Translations under genes and position numbers: made by a program
In this document: positions 45,062 through 53,028 of the stretch, piece after piece
Layout: every line of letters starts with the position of its first letter
Position numbering within the stretch: the first letter of the stretch is position 1
Origin: CAYZJB01 sp964602985
GTDB lineage: Bacteria; CLD3; SB21
DNA: 64,000 nt
Direction: 5' to 3'
NCBI GenBank assembly: GCA_964602985.1
Contig: CAZRTJ010000003.1
Span: 124,001 to 188,000 of the forward strand
The notes under the pieces: generated by a model
The model's database searches: none
What the model was told of the DNA's origin: nothing
What the model saw: the letters and a program-made list of their open reading frames with translations, nothing else

Positions 45062-46161
45062 TGCGCGGTCACGACGATCGCATTGGAGATGGGGCGCTCT
45101 AGGCCTGTGGAGGGGCGATTGACGACCTGCCCGCGCACGATCATGGTCGTCGAGCCGCCGCCGTCGAGATTGACGGCCTCCTCGGCTCCGAGTCGGACCA
45201 TCAGACCCGCCAACTCATCGAGCGACATGCCGAGGCTGTAATTTGACTGGCCCCCATCCACACAGACGAGAAGCAGTTTTCGCCAATGCTTATTGTACCC
45301 GACTGCCGTACGAGCGTATCGGTCCTGATAAAAACTCGTTGGCTCTTGCGGATGGACCTTCTTACGACCCTTCTCGACCAACAACGGAAACCCGCCGATC
45401 GCAAAAGCCGCGTCCGAGTACGGAGTCATCTGAAGGCGAATCTTCATGCCGACCGCAAATCGGGACGCCGGCGATTTCTTGGCCGGTGTGTGAAACGATA
45501 GAACGCAGGTGGAGTCGTTCAAAGGATGATCACCGATGGACGTGTCGATCTGGATCACTTCGAAGAATTCGTGGTCGCCGGCTCGTTGCGGGACAGGCCT
45601 CACGATCACCTCGACACCATACACATTCGTTCCGGTGGAGGGTCCAAAAAAGGAATTGTACCAAATCCACTCATCGTCGCCCCGCGGCCGATTCACGCCG
45701 CTCAGTTCGATCACGGTTCGATCCGGCAGAGTGACCCGCCCCGACCCATCCAGCGTGTCGAAAAATGCGTCCCCATTCTTCGTGAGACCGAAGGTCCACC
45801 AGCCCGGCGAGGCGTGTTTCACAACCTGGCCGTCCACGGCCATGGCGCCGGAAGGGATGCCCTCTTGCGAGAAGAAATCTCCGTTGATCGCAGCCAGGAC
45901 CGAGTCGCCGTGGGATACGATCTCCGACAATGTCTGCGTCGCCCTCAGGCGGTTCCCCGCCTTGACGGGTCGGACAACCAGTTGGGGAGTGGACAGGTCG
46001 ACTTCGAGTACGTGTACCACATTGGGAGTCGACTCTTCCAGTCGGTAGTACGTGAGCCCCTCGGCAATCTTCTCCCGGACGCTCTCTCCCTTCGAATGAC
46101 AGGAAATCAATAGAACCCACAGAAGCCATCCGGGATGGCAAACGCTTCGAACACCTCTCAA
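45058..46161 (-). CDS. Phosphodiester glycosidase (NAGPA/DUF2233) family lipoprotein
   Basis: A 367-residue exported protein with a lipoprotein-type signal (GWLLWVLLISC) and the NAGPA domain: VLAAINGDFFSQEGIPSGA, ARTAVGYNK, LLVCVDGGQS and the late AVNLDGGGSTTMIV. Characterised relatives cleave N-acetylglucosamine from phosphodiester-linked sugars; bacterial members probably act on envelope or peptidoglycan-linked sugars. I chose TTG 46161, eight bases after GGGGGA; no ATG or GTG gives a signal peptide. A hairpin covers that ribosome site. It is the first gene of the kinase/ACT/ECH/ThyX operon. Confidence 0.8.
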   Translation of the reverse strand: MRGVRSVCHPGWLLWVLLISCHSKGESVREKIAEGLTYYRLEESTPNVVHVLEVDLSTPQLVVRPVKAGNRLRATQTLSEIVSHGDSVLAAINGDFFSQEGIPSGAMAVDGQVVKHASPGWWTFGLTKNGDAFFDTLDGSGRVTLPDRTVIELSGVNRPRGDDEWIWYNSFFGPSTGTNVYGVEVIVRPVPQRAGDHEFFEVIQIDTSIGDHPLNDSTCVLSFHTPAKKSPASRFAVGMKIRLQMTPYSDAAFAIGGFPLLVEKGRKKVHPQEPTSFYQDRYARTAVGYNKHWRKLLLVCVDGGQSNYSLGMSLDELAGLMVRLGAEEAVNLDGGGSTTMIVRGQVVNRPSTGLERPISNAIVVTAQ

Positions 46162-46165
46162 ACAA

Positions 46166-46192
46166 AGAATCCCCCGGATTCCGAGGGATTCT
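46166..46192 (-). promoter_or_regulatory. Hairpin over the ribosome site of the glycosidase gene
   Basis: AGAATCCC and GGGATTCT pair around 11 bases. On the minus strand it follows the 46217 gene and includes the GGGGGA ribosome site of the next gene, followed by TTTG. It may be a weak terminator of the upstream gene or a translational control element. Confidence 0.45.
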
Positions 46193-46216
46193 GAAGCGGC
46201 TCCAGTGAGACAATGA

Positions 46217-46594
46217 CTATTGTTGCAGCGCAATGCCCACCCAATTTTCATCATCGCGAAATCGCATTTGCAACCGCATGTGTTTGGACACGTCGAAAAG
46301 ATCGTCGGACTTTTCACAACAGACGACGGTGATTCCGCCTTTGTATTGTCCAAATGCCGCACTCAGGTTCTTATGATCTGAAAAATACAGACTCGTCGAA
46401 CCCTCCTCCTCGACGATGAGGACATCGCGTTCGGTCGGTGAGAAATCGTAATACGTTTCCGGTCCCGACACCATCGACATTCCCAATCCGATCGTGATAC
46501 TGATAAACTGACAATGAAAGGGAAGTATCAGTCGATTCCCGTACGTCAATCCGCGACGCTGACTGTCCAGACAAGACTTGACCGTAATTGCCAT
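46217..46594 (-). CDS. Hypothetical 125-residue protein
   Basis: A 125-residue soluble protein, not recognised. It begins AITVKSCLDSQRRGLTYGNRLILPFHCQF and ends MRFRDDENWVGIALQQ. No signal peptide, membrane segment or metal motif is present; two cysteines (VVCC) are adjacent in the middle. It lies upstream of the glycosidase gene on the same strand. An AATTGAGGAGGAC region precedes the ATG, a strong ribosome site that supports the gene. Confidence 0.75.
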   Translation of the reverse strand: MAITVKSCLDSQRRGLTYGNRLILPFHCQFISITIGLGMSMVSGPETYYDFSPTERDVLIVEEEGSTSLYFSDHKNLSAAFGQYKGGITVVCCEKSDDLFDVSKHMRLQMRFRDDENWVGIALQQ

Positions 46595-46663
46595 CGCATG
46601 TCCTCCTCAATTGAATCGTGTCGCGATTTTACATAAATTGCCCGCGAGTTTCAAATAGATTCT

Positions 46664-47509
46664 TTGCCCGTGATCTGCCGAATCCTCCTGCTTTCTCTTT
46701 GGGTCCTTCCGCGGTCCTGCACCGACTCCAGCGGTTCCATGCGATGGCTGTACGCGATGCAGACGCGCTATCACGCTTCGCAAGGATGGTACCAACCGGT
46801 TTTCCGGGAACGGGGATTTCCCGCGCCGCCACTGCTCCTCCGATCGGCTCCGTTTCTTCCCATCGTCGACGTCGCGGTGGATTCGGCGCGCACATCGGAG
46901 CCGGTCGTGGCGCTGACATTCGATGCGTGCGCACAGCTCAACGCGCCGCTCGCAGACACCGCGATGATTCGTGCACTGCGCGAATCGAGAACTCCGGCGA
47001 CTTTTTTTCTCGGCGGCGCCTGGGTCCTGACTCATCCTGAACTCGCCCGCGAACTGGCGGACACACCTTTTTTTGAGATCGCCAATCATTCGTACCTGCA
47101 CGGACAGTTGACGCACGTCTCCGCGGACCGGATGTATTGGGAAATCAAGTACACACAAGACATTCTCTTGACGATGACAGGACGACAATGCCGGTTCTTC
47201 CGCCCTCCTTACCTGGAGTGGAATTCGCACGTCACCAAAACGGCTGCGGACATGGGACTGATCTTGGTCGGAGGCACCGCGACGGGAGATCCCGACCCGT
47301 CGGCCACTGCGCCGATTCTGATCGATCGCATTGGGCGACTCGCCCGACCGGGATCGATCTTCATCCTCCATGTCAATGGACGCGGGTGGCATACCGCAGA
47401 AGCGTTACCCGGAATTTTGCGGATCCTGGCCTCGAAACAACTCCGGCCCGTCACGCTTTCGGAGATGACCCGCCTGCAGATGCAGACCGCCCCTTCTTCG
47501 GCAAAGTGA
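46664..47509 (+). CDS. Polysaccharide deacetylase (NodB) family protein, exported
   Basis: A 281-residue exported NodB-fold protein. Motif 1 is LTFDAC instead of TFDDG, so the first Asp (catalytic) is kept and the second (metal) is replaced by Ala. Motif 2 NHSYLHG keeps the HxxxH metal ligands, and motif 3 FFRPPY is normal. TFDAC variants occur in a known subfamily. The start is uncertain: TTG 46664 or GTG 46670, with a weak ribosome site. The last 59 bases overlap the convergent kinase gene at 47451. Confidence 0.8.
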   Translation: MPVICRILLLSLWVLPRSCTDSSGSMRWLYAMQTRYHASQGWYQPVFRERGFPAPPLLLRSAPFLPIVDVAVDSARTSEPVVALTFDACAQLNAPLADTAMIRALRESRTPATFFLGGAWVLTHPELARELADTPFFEIANHSYLHGQLTHVSADRMYWEIKYTQDILLTMTGRQCRFFRPPYLEWNSHVTKTAADMGLILVGGTATGDPDPSATAPILIDRIGRLARPGSIFILHVNGRGWHTAEALPGILRILASKQLRPVTLSEMTRLQMQTAPSSAK

Positions 47510-49028
47510 AATAGAACGTCGTGCCTTTGCCTTCCTTGGTGTGAAACCAAATTTTCCCGCCGTGCAGTTCGACGATGTACTTGCACGTGTACAAGCCGAG
47601 CCCCGTTCCACCCGGATTGTCCGCGGTAGCCAGCCGCCCGTATTTGCGAAATACCTTGTCGCGATGGCCGGACGGGATGCCGGGGCCGTTGTCCTTCACA
47701 CGCATCTGCATCACGTCATGAAAATCTTCGATCTCAATCGAGACGATCCCATGCGCCGGGCTGAATTTGATCGCATTCGACGTCAGGTTGTCCACCACGC
47801 GCATGATTTTGTGTCGGTCCATATACAATTCGTACGGCGAATTCGTGAACCGCAATTCAAACTCCACGCCTTTGCCCGTTGCCGACGGACGCTGGAGCTC
47901 GACGCGCTCCCGGACGAGTTGCAGGAGACTTGCCCATTCGTACTGAAGGTTGGATTGACCGGCGATCAATCGTGATTCGTCCAACTGTTCCTGAACCATC
48001 TGTCGGAGGTGCATGGAACTGCGCTTGATGATCTCCAGGAAGCGCAGGTGCTGTTCATCGAACGCTCCGGCGCTGTCCATCAGCAGGTCCGCCGACTGTT
48101 TGATGTTGTCCAGCGGACTCTTGAAATCGTGCACCAGTTTGTTGAAGAAGTCGGCGCGCAGTTTCTGGAGTTCATGGAGTTGGTTGGCCATATCGTTGAA
48201 GGAATCCGCCAGGTCCTCGATTTCTTTGAAGTTCTTCAGGTGCAATTGCGTCTGGAACTCGCCTTTCGCGACGGCCAGCGTGCCGCGATGCAACGTCTGA
48301 AACCCCACCCACACGCGATAGGCGTCGTATGTCAGGATACTGACAAAGACCGCCATGATCCCGAGAATCAGGTAATTCAACAACGTCAGTGCCTGGCTCA
48401 TCTTTCCGACCATCGCCACGCGATTGAGCGTGTGTTCGGCCGTCAGGGATTCGTAGAATCGCAGTCGGTTCCGGATTTCGTCGAGATTGGCGATGATCGT
48501 CCCGGTTTTCAGATGCGCCCGACGGCTGGTCAGTTCATCGAGGTACTGATCCGTGAGCGCGCCGAGCGCACGCAGATCGTCCGACATCGTCAGAATCAGC
48601 CGGTCCTCGATGTCATGCACCCGTCGATTTTGCGCCTCAAAGTCCTCGCGATTCTCATGAAGGCGGTACAGCCAGCGCGTGAGAACATGTCGATAACTGT
48701 GATCGAACAATTCGAACATGGTGATCTCGATATTCCTCAGGCTGTCGATCGCCCGCATCGCGGCCTCACGGTCCTGGGCGAGCGAGTGACGATGGGCCTC
48801 CGGACTGCCGCGCGTAAGCGCGCTGGACGCGATGGTGACCGATCCTTCCTGTGCCGTGAGACGCGAATGGATTTCCCTCACCAGCTGTCCACGCGCCAGT
48901 TCGAGCGGGCTGATGGAATTCAGAAGCGAATGCACGGTCTCCAGATGCTGCGTCAGGTAGACCCATGCGACCAACCATCCGATCAGGAGAAGGACGTAGC
49001 CGCCGAAGATACGAGTGCGCAGAGTCAT
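47451..49028 (-). CDS. HAMP-containing sensor histidine kinase
   Basis: A 525-residue kinase with membrane helices at about 8-25 and 217-235, a helical periplasmic sensor between (four-helix-bundle type, rich in charged residues), a HAMP domain (236-287) and kinase core with LVHDFKSPL (His300), NLTSNAIKFS, DNGPGIP and GGTGLGLYTCKYIVELHGG. It is adjacent to and oriented like the kinase at 49080, whose C-terminal tail is similar, so the two may be duplicates. No regulator gene is next to it. Confidence 0.93.
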   Translation of the reverse strand: MTLRTRIFGGYVLLLIGWLVAWVYLTQHLETVHSLLNSISPLELARGQLVREIHSRLTAQEGSVTIASSALTRGSPEAHRHSLAQDREAAMRAIDSLRNIEITMFELFDHSYRHVLTRWLYRLHENREDFEAQNRRVHDIEDRLILTMSDDLRALGALTDQYLDELTSRRAHLKTGTIIANLDEIRNRLRFYESLTAEHTLNRVAMVGKMSQALTLLNYLILGIMAVFVSILTYDAYRVWVGFQTLHRGTLAVAKGEFQTQLHLKNFKEIEDLADSFNDMANQLHELQKLRADFFNKLVHDFKSPLDNIKQSADLLMDSAGAFDEQHLRFLEIIKRSSMHLRQMVQEQLDESRLIAGQSNLQYEWASLLQLVRERVELQRPSATGKGVEFELRFTNSPYELYMDRHKIMRVVDNLTSNAIKFSPAHGIVSIEIEDFHDVMQMRVKDNGPGIPSGHRDKVFRKYGRLATADNPGGTGLGLYTCKYIVELHGGKIWFHTKEGKGTTFYFTLPKKGRSASAGGSSPKA

Positions 49029-49079
49029 GGGCGTCGTCCCCGCTCAAGCCGGCGAAAAGACATCGGACGGTTCACCGTC

Positions 49080-50456
49080 TCAGACATCCTTCCCCTCCAA
49101 CGGCAGACTGAAACTGAACGTCGATCCTTTGCCCTTCTCGCTGTCGACCCAAATCCGCCCGTCGTGGAGTTCGACGATCTTCTTGGCAATGGCGAGACCC
49201 AGCCCCGTACTGCTTTCGCCTCCGGTCGGCTTGGCGCTCAGCCGCTTGAAGGACGTGAAGATGTACCGCATGTCGTCATGCGAGAGCCCCTGGCCGGTGT
49301 CGTGGACGTGGACGATCACTTCCTTGTCTGTGGTCTCCGTATGGACGCGCACGCTTCCGCCGGCATGCGTGTACTTGATCGCATTGCTCAAGAGGTTATC
49401 CATCACGTTGATCATGTGATGTTTGTCCATCCAGATCTCCGGCAAGTTCGGGCCGACGTCGACCCCAAACGCGATATTCTTCTGCGCGGCGGCACGTGCG
49501 TTGAGCTTCTCGCAGTCCTTCAGCAAATTCGCGAGGGGGATCTTCATCTTGTTGAGATGGACATTGCCTGACTCGATCGCCGACACGTCCAGCAGGTCGG
49601 TCACCAATTTCGACATGCGTTTGGTGATGGTCAGAATGTCGTTCAGATTGTCTTTCGCCTCTTCCTGACTCAGTTGATTCGTTTCGAGATCGTGCATCAT
49701 CAGGGATGCATATCCCTGGATGCCGTTCAACGGCGTACGCAGGTCGTGGGCGGCAATACCGAGAAATTCATTCTTCTGATCGTTCAACCGCTCGAGTTCG
49801 CGTCGGTCCTCCTCCAGCATCTGATAGGCCTTTCGTGCCGACCGCCAGAATCCGGCCATGCGCTCGCGAATTTTTGCGACCGATCGTCCGACGACCATCA
49901 GATACGCGCTGCACCCAAACAGCGTGAGCATCTTGATGCCTTCCGCCTCAAAATCGATCGTCCGCTTGTCGATCGACACGATGTAGAGCAACATGGACAG
50001 ATAGCACAGTGGACCCAACGCCGAAAAATACAATACCCGGCGCTTGTCGTTGGACGAAATCTGGTCCGCCACGCGCGTGATGTAGACGAAATACAGAAAA
50101 CTGGATTCGCCTCCCGTGAAATAGATGCCGACCGTCATAAAAACAAAATCGAGAATCGATACCAGATCGTAGACACTGGGATAGGATTTCACGAATCGGA
50201 TGAGGAGCATCCACGTGACTCCGCCGTGAATCACGAACACGATCAGACTGAACTCCAGAATGCTGAGGGCGCTGAAGTGGGTGTGCCCCATGGCCGCGTA
50301 CACGACCGCCATGAGCGTGACCAGCGCGATTGCGAGAAGCCGGATGATCGGCTCTACCCTGGCGTGGATGCGGTAGCGGCGTTCCTGCTTGCGCTGCTCG
50401 GCAATCTCGTCGCTCAGCAGCGCCTCGTGTGGAAAAATATCCTGGATGGCGTCCAT
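49080..50456 (-). CDS. Multi-helix membrane sensor histidine kinase
   Basis: A 458-residue kinase with an N-terminal membrane sensor of about five to six helices (36-55, 63-88, 97-113, 118-128, 142-161, 175-190), unlike the neighbouring kinase. The core has AAHDLRTPLNGI (His237), NLLSNAIKYTHAG, DTGQGLS and GLGLAIAKKIVELHDG. ATG 50456 has GGAGAGG close upstream; the frame extends 39 codons further without support. Its 51-base gap to the next kinase suggests cotranscription. Confidence 0.92.
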   Translation of the reverse strand: MDAIQDIFPHEALLSDEIAEQRKQERRYRIHARVEPIIRLLAIALVTLMAVVYAAMGHTHFSALSILEFSLIVFVIHGGVTWMLLIRFVKSYPSVYDLVSILDFVFMTVGIYFTGGESSFLYFVYITRVADQISSNDKRRVLYFSALGPLCYLSMLLYIVSIDKRTIDFEAEGIKMLTLFGCSAYLMVVGRSVAKIRERMAGFWRSARKAYQMLEEDRRELERLNDQKNEFLGIAAHDLRTPLNGIQGYASLMMHDLETNQLSQEEAKDNLNDILTITKRMSKLVTDLLDVSAIESGNVHLNKMKIPLANLLKDCEKLNARAAAQKNIAFGVDVGPNLPEIWMDKHHMINVMDNLLSNAIKYTHAGGSVRVHTETTDKEVIVHVHDTGQGLSHDDMRYIFTSFKRLSAKPTGGESSTGLGLAIAKKIVELHDGRIWVDSEKGKGSTFSFSLPLEGKDV

Positions 50457-50546
50457 GATGCCTCTCCGTGGATTGAAATTGCGAACGGTTGTGTGAATAT
50501 CGGAAAAACACGCTGAGAACGCCACGATCTTGTTGCCGGCCATTTC

Positions 50547-50581
50547 CAAAAGAAAATCCCTGTCTGGGATCAAACAGGGAT
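50547..50581 (-). terminator. Rho-independent terminator after accB
   Basis: Minus-strand ATCCCTGT/ACAGGGAT stem with a ten-base loop followed by TTTTCTTTT, 31 bases after the accB stop. Confidence 0.85.
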
Positions 50582-50612
50582 CAAAGCTCAGATGGGACGG
50601 CTCAGGGAAGGA

Positions 50613-51131
50613 TCAGGATTTTTCGATCAGAAAGAGCGTCTGGTTGTATTCGACGGGTTGGCCGTTTTCCACCAGGATTTTCGACACCTTGCCAGCCACG
50701 TCGCTTTCGATTTCGTTCATGATCTTCATCGCTTCGATGATGCACAAGGTCTGCCCCGGTTTGACCTCGGTTCCGATCTGCACGTATGCATCCGCATCGG
50801 GGGCGGGAGAGCGGTAAAACGTACCCACGATGGGCGATTTCACTTCGATGTGATTGCCTTTGTCCACGACATCCAGGGGCCGTTCGGCGCTGGATTTCTC
50901 GATGGTCTCGCGGCTTTCGAACTGGATGATGGGCGCCGTGGACTGCTGGTGTGCGGCGGTCTGCATCAGAAGGGGCTGTGCATGAACCTGCGTCACGGAC
51001 CCATTCATTTTGGCAATCCGGATACGCAACCTGCCTTTGGACTTGCCGGCGGCATCCTGCTCAATCTCAACCTCGCTGACGTTGCTTTCGTCCACGATCT
51101 TGATGAGTTTCTTCAGTTCGTTGAGATCCAT
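50613..51131 (-). CDS. accB: Acetyl-CoA carboxylase biotin carboxyl carrier protein
   Basis: A 172-residue BCCP of fatty-acid synthesis. The N-terminal DLNELKKLIKIVDESNVSEVEIE is the usual AccB start, and the C-terminal biotinyl domain has EAMKIMNE with biotin-accepting Lys136. accC is not downstream; a terminator follows instead, and efp lies 14 bases upstream. Efp-accB(-accC) order is widespread, so the loss of accC from the end is notable. Confidence 0.96.
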   Translation of the reverse strand: MDLNELKKLIKIVDESNVSEVEIEQDAAGKSKGRLRIRIAKMNGSVTQVHAQPLLMQTAAHQQSTAPIIQFESRETIEKSSAERPLDVVDKGNHIEVKSPIVGTFYRSPAPDADAYVQIGTEVKPGQTLCIIEAMKIMNEIESDVAGKVSKILVENGQPVEYNQTLFLIEKS

Positions 51132-51145
51132 GCTGGGTGTGCTCC

Positions 51146-51709
51146 TTATTTGGACACGCGCTCGAGGTACTCGCCGGTTCGCGTATCGACCTTCACAGTA
51201 TCACCGTCCTTGATGAAGAGCGGCACATTGACGCTGGCTCCGGTCTCCAGCACGGCGGGTTTGGTGCCGCCGGTCACCGTATCGCCGCGGATCCCGGGCG
51301 CAGTCTCCGTCACCGCCAGTTCCACCGTGATCGGTAACTCGATCGATACGACATTGCCTTCGTAGAAGAGAATCCGGGGCGCAACCCCTTCCTTCAGGAA
51401 ATTTGCGGCGTCCCCGATCACCTCGGCCGGTATGCCCACCTGTTCGTAGGTTTCCCTGTCCATGAAGTGCATCATCTCGCCGTCGGAGTACAGAAACTGC
51501 ATTTCCTTGCTTTCCGTGCGGGCTTCCTCGATGTCATCGTTCGAACGAAAGGTTTTCTCGATCACCCGTCCGGTGCGGACATTTTTTAATTTGCATATCG
51601 TCATCGCGCGCCAGTTCCCGGGAGTGCGATGGGTAAATTCCGTGATAATGAACAAATTGCCGTCCATCAGAATGGTCATGCCGGTTCGAAAATCAGAAAC
51701 AGAAGCCAT
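51146..51709 (-). CDS. efp: Elongation factor P with Asn32 at the modification loop
   Basis: A 187-residue EF-P, which relieves ribosome stalling at proline runs. Domain order KOW-like, OB, OB is normal. The loop that reaches the peptidyl-transferase centre reads RTPGNWRAM: residue 32, which is Lys or Arg in the modified EF-Ps of E. coli, B. subtilis and P. aeruginosa, is Asn here. Unmodified variants of this type exist elsewhere. No epmA, epmB or earP is in the window. It is transcribed with accB from a promoter at 51765. Confidence 0.96.
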   Translation of the reverse strand: MASVSDFRTGMTILMDGNLFIITEFTHRTPGNWRAMTICKLKNVRTGRVIEKTFRSNDDIEEARTESKEMQFLYSDGEMMHFMDRETYEQVGIPAEVIGDAANFLKEGVAPRILFYEGNVVSIELPITVELAVTETAPGIRGDTVTGGTKPAVLETGASVNVPLFIKDGDTVKVDTRTGEYLERVSK

Positions 51710-51764
51710 GAGAAAGAGGTCTTTCCAAAGTAAAGTGATATCAACGTTGAATTTTGACGGGGTC

Positions 51765-51793
51765 AAAGTAAAGATTGTCCATACGAAAGTCAA
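51765..51793 (-). promoter_or_regulatory. Candidate promoter of efp-accB
   Basis: Minus-strand TTGACT (51788-51793), 17 bases, TACTTT (51765-51770), about 56 bases before the efp ATG. Confidence 0.6.
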
Positions 51794-51949
51794 GCAACGT
51801 CCGGGCACGTCCGGGTCGGTGTCAACGCAAAATAGAAATGTCCGATTGATCTGGGTGCGAACGAAAACTTGCGGACGATCGTCTGCCGGAGGGAGAACCG
51901 TGTGCACGAAGTCAGCCAGGAATCTCCTCACATGGTGGTGGGCTGTGGA

Positions 51950-52990
51950 TTATTTCAGCGAAACGATATTGTAGATTTCGATCGGTGCGGTCTTATTCTT
52001 GACTTCCACCTCTCCCAAACGGGAAGCAACGACCCGGTCGGCGATTCTCTCATAACTATGTCGCGAGACCACAATCTGTCCGCCCTTGGCCACACCTTCC
52101 AGTCTCGAGGCCGTATTCACCACATCGCCGATCACCGTGAAATCGAACCGCCGGAGCGACCGCGAACCGACATTGCCCGCGACGACCGGTCCGCTGTTGA
52201 TACCAACCGCCACGTCGGGCGCGGGTCCTGCGCCGGCACCGGCAGAACCCAGCGCCTCCCGCAGTTTGACCGCTGCCTTCACCGCGCGCCAAAGATGACC
52301 CTCGCCGCGGAAAACTGCCATCACGGCATCCCCGATGAACTTGTCCACATCTCCGTCATTCACAATAATCGCTTTGATCACGACGTCAAAGTAATCGTTC
52401 AACATCCGCACCACCGTGTCGGGTTCCTGTCGCTCGGCGATTCCTGTGAAACCGCGAATGTCGACAAAAACCACAGTCGCATCCACCAATTCATTGTGCA
52501 ACAGGTCCTTTTCAAAAGCCTCACGCGTAAGGTACTGCAAAATGTTACGGTCGACATACATCTTCAGCAGTGCATTTTCCTTAATCGATCGAACCGTTGT
52601 TCGCAGCTGTGAGACGAACTTGACCGTCTTTTCAATGGTAATCTGCAAGTCATCGAAATCGATCGGCTTCGTGACAAAGTCAAATGCGCCGTTGTTCATG
52701 GCCGTTCGCACATTCGCCATGTCTCCATAGGCCGAAATCACGATGGTGCGGGCGATGGGATTCAGAATGTTCAGATGAACCAGCAGCGTGAGGCCGTCCA
52801 TCTCCGGCATATTGATGTCCGTGAGGACGATGTCACAGTCCGGATGTGTTTCCAGATGCGCAAGCGCGACCCGGCCATTGGCCGCGTACGCAAATTCCCA
52901 CTCTCCGGATTGGACCTGCCTGCGAAATCGCTGCCGAATCAAGACGTCCAGATCCGGCTCATCATCCACGATTAGAATCTTGACCGCCAT
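51950..52990 (-). CDS. Response regulator fused to class III adenylate cyclase
   Basis: A 346-residue protein. The receiver domain (1-125) has acid pocket Asp9-Asp10, phospho-acceptor Asp58 in VLTDINMPEMDG and Lys108. A coiled linker (about 125-165) leads to a class III cyclase domain with metal-binding Asp177 (VDIRGFT) and Asp221 (KFIGDAVM), adenine-specifying Lys217 and Thr285, and transition-state Asn292 and Arg296 (VNTASRLEG). All catalytic residues are kept, so active cAMP synthesis is expected. The kinase encoded 38 bases upstream is the likely activator. Confidence 0.94.
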   Translation of the reverse strand: MAVKILIVDDEPDLDVLIRQRFRRQVQSGEWEFAYAANGRVALAHLETHPDCDIVLTDINMPEMDGLTLLVHLNILNPIARTIVISAYGDMANVRTAMNNGAFDFVTKPIDFDDLQITIEKTVKFVSQLRTTVRSIKENALLKMYVDRNILQYLTREAFEKDLLHNELVDATVVFVDIRGFTGIAERQEPDTVVRMLNDYFDVVIKAIIVNDGDVDKFIGDAVMAVFRGEGHLWRAVKAAVKLREALGSAGAGAGPAPDVAVGINSGPVVAGNVGSRSLRRFDFTVIGDVVNTASRLEGVAKGGQIVVSRHSYERIADRVVASRLGEVEVKNKTAPIEIYNIVSLK

Positions 52991-53028
52991 GATGCCCTCC
53001 CTATCGATTCATGATCAACGCGACCTCT

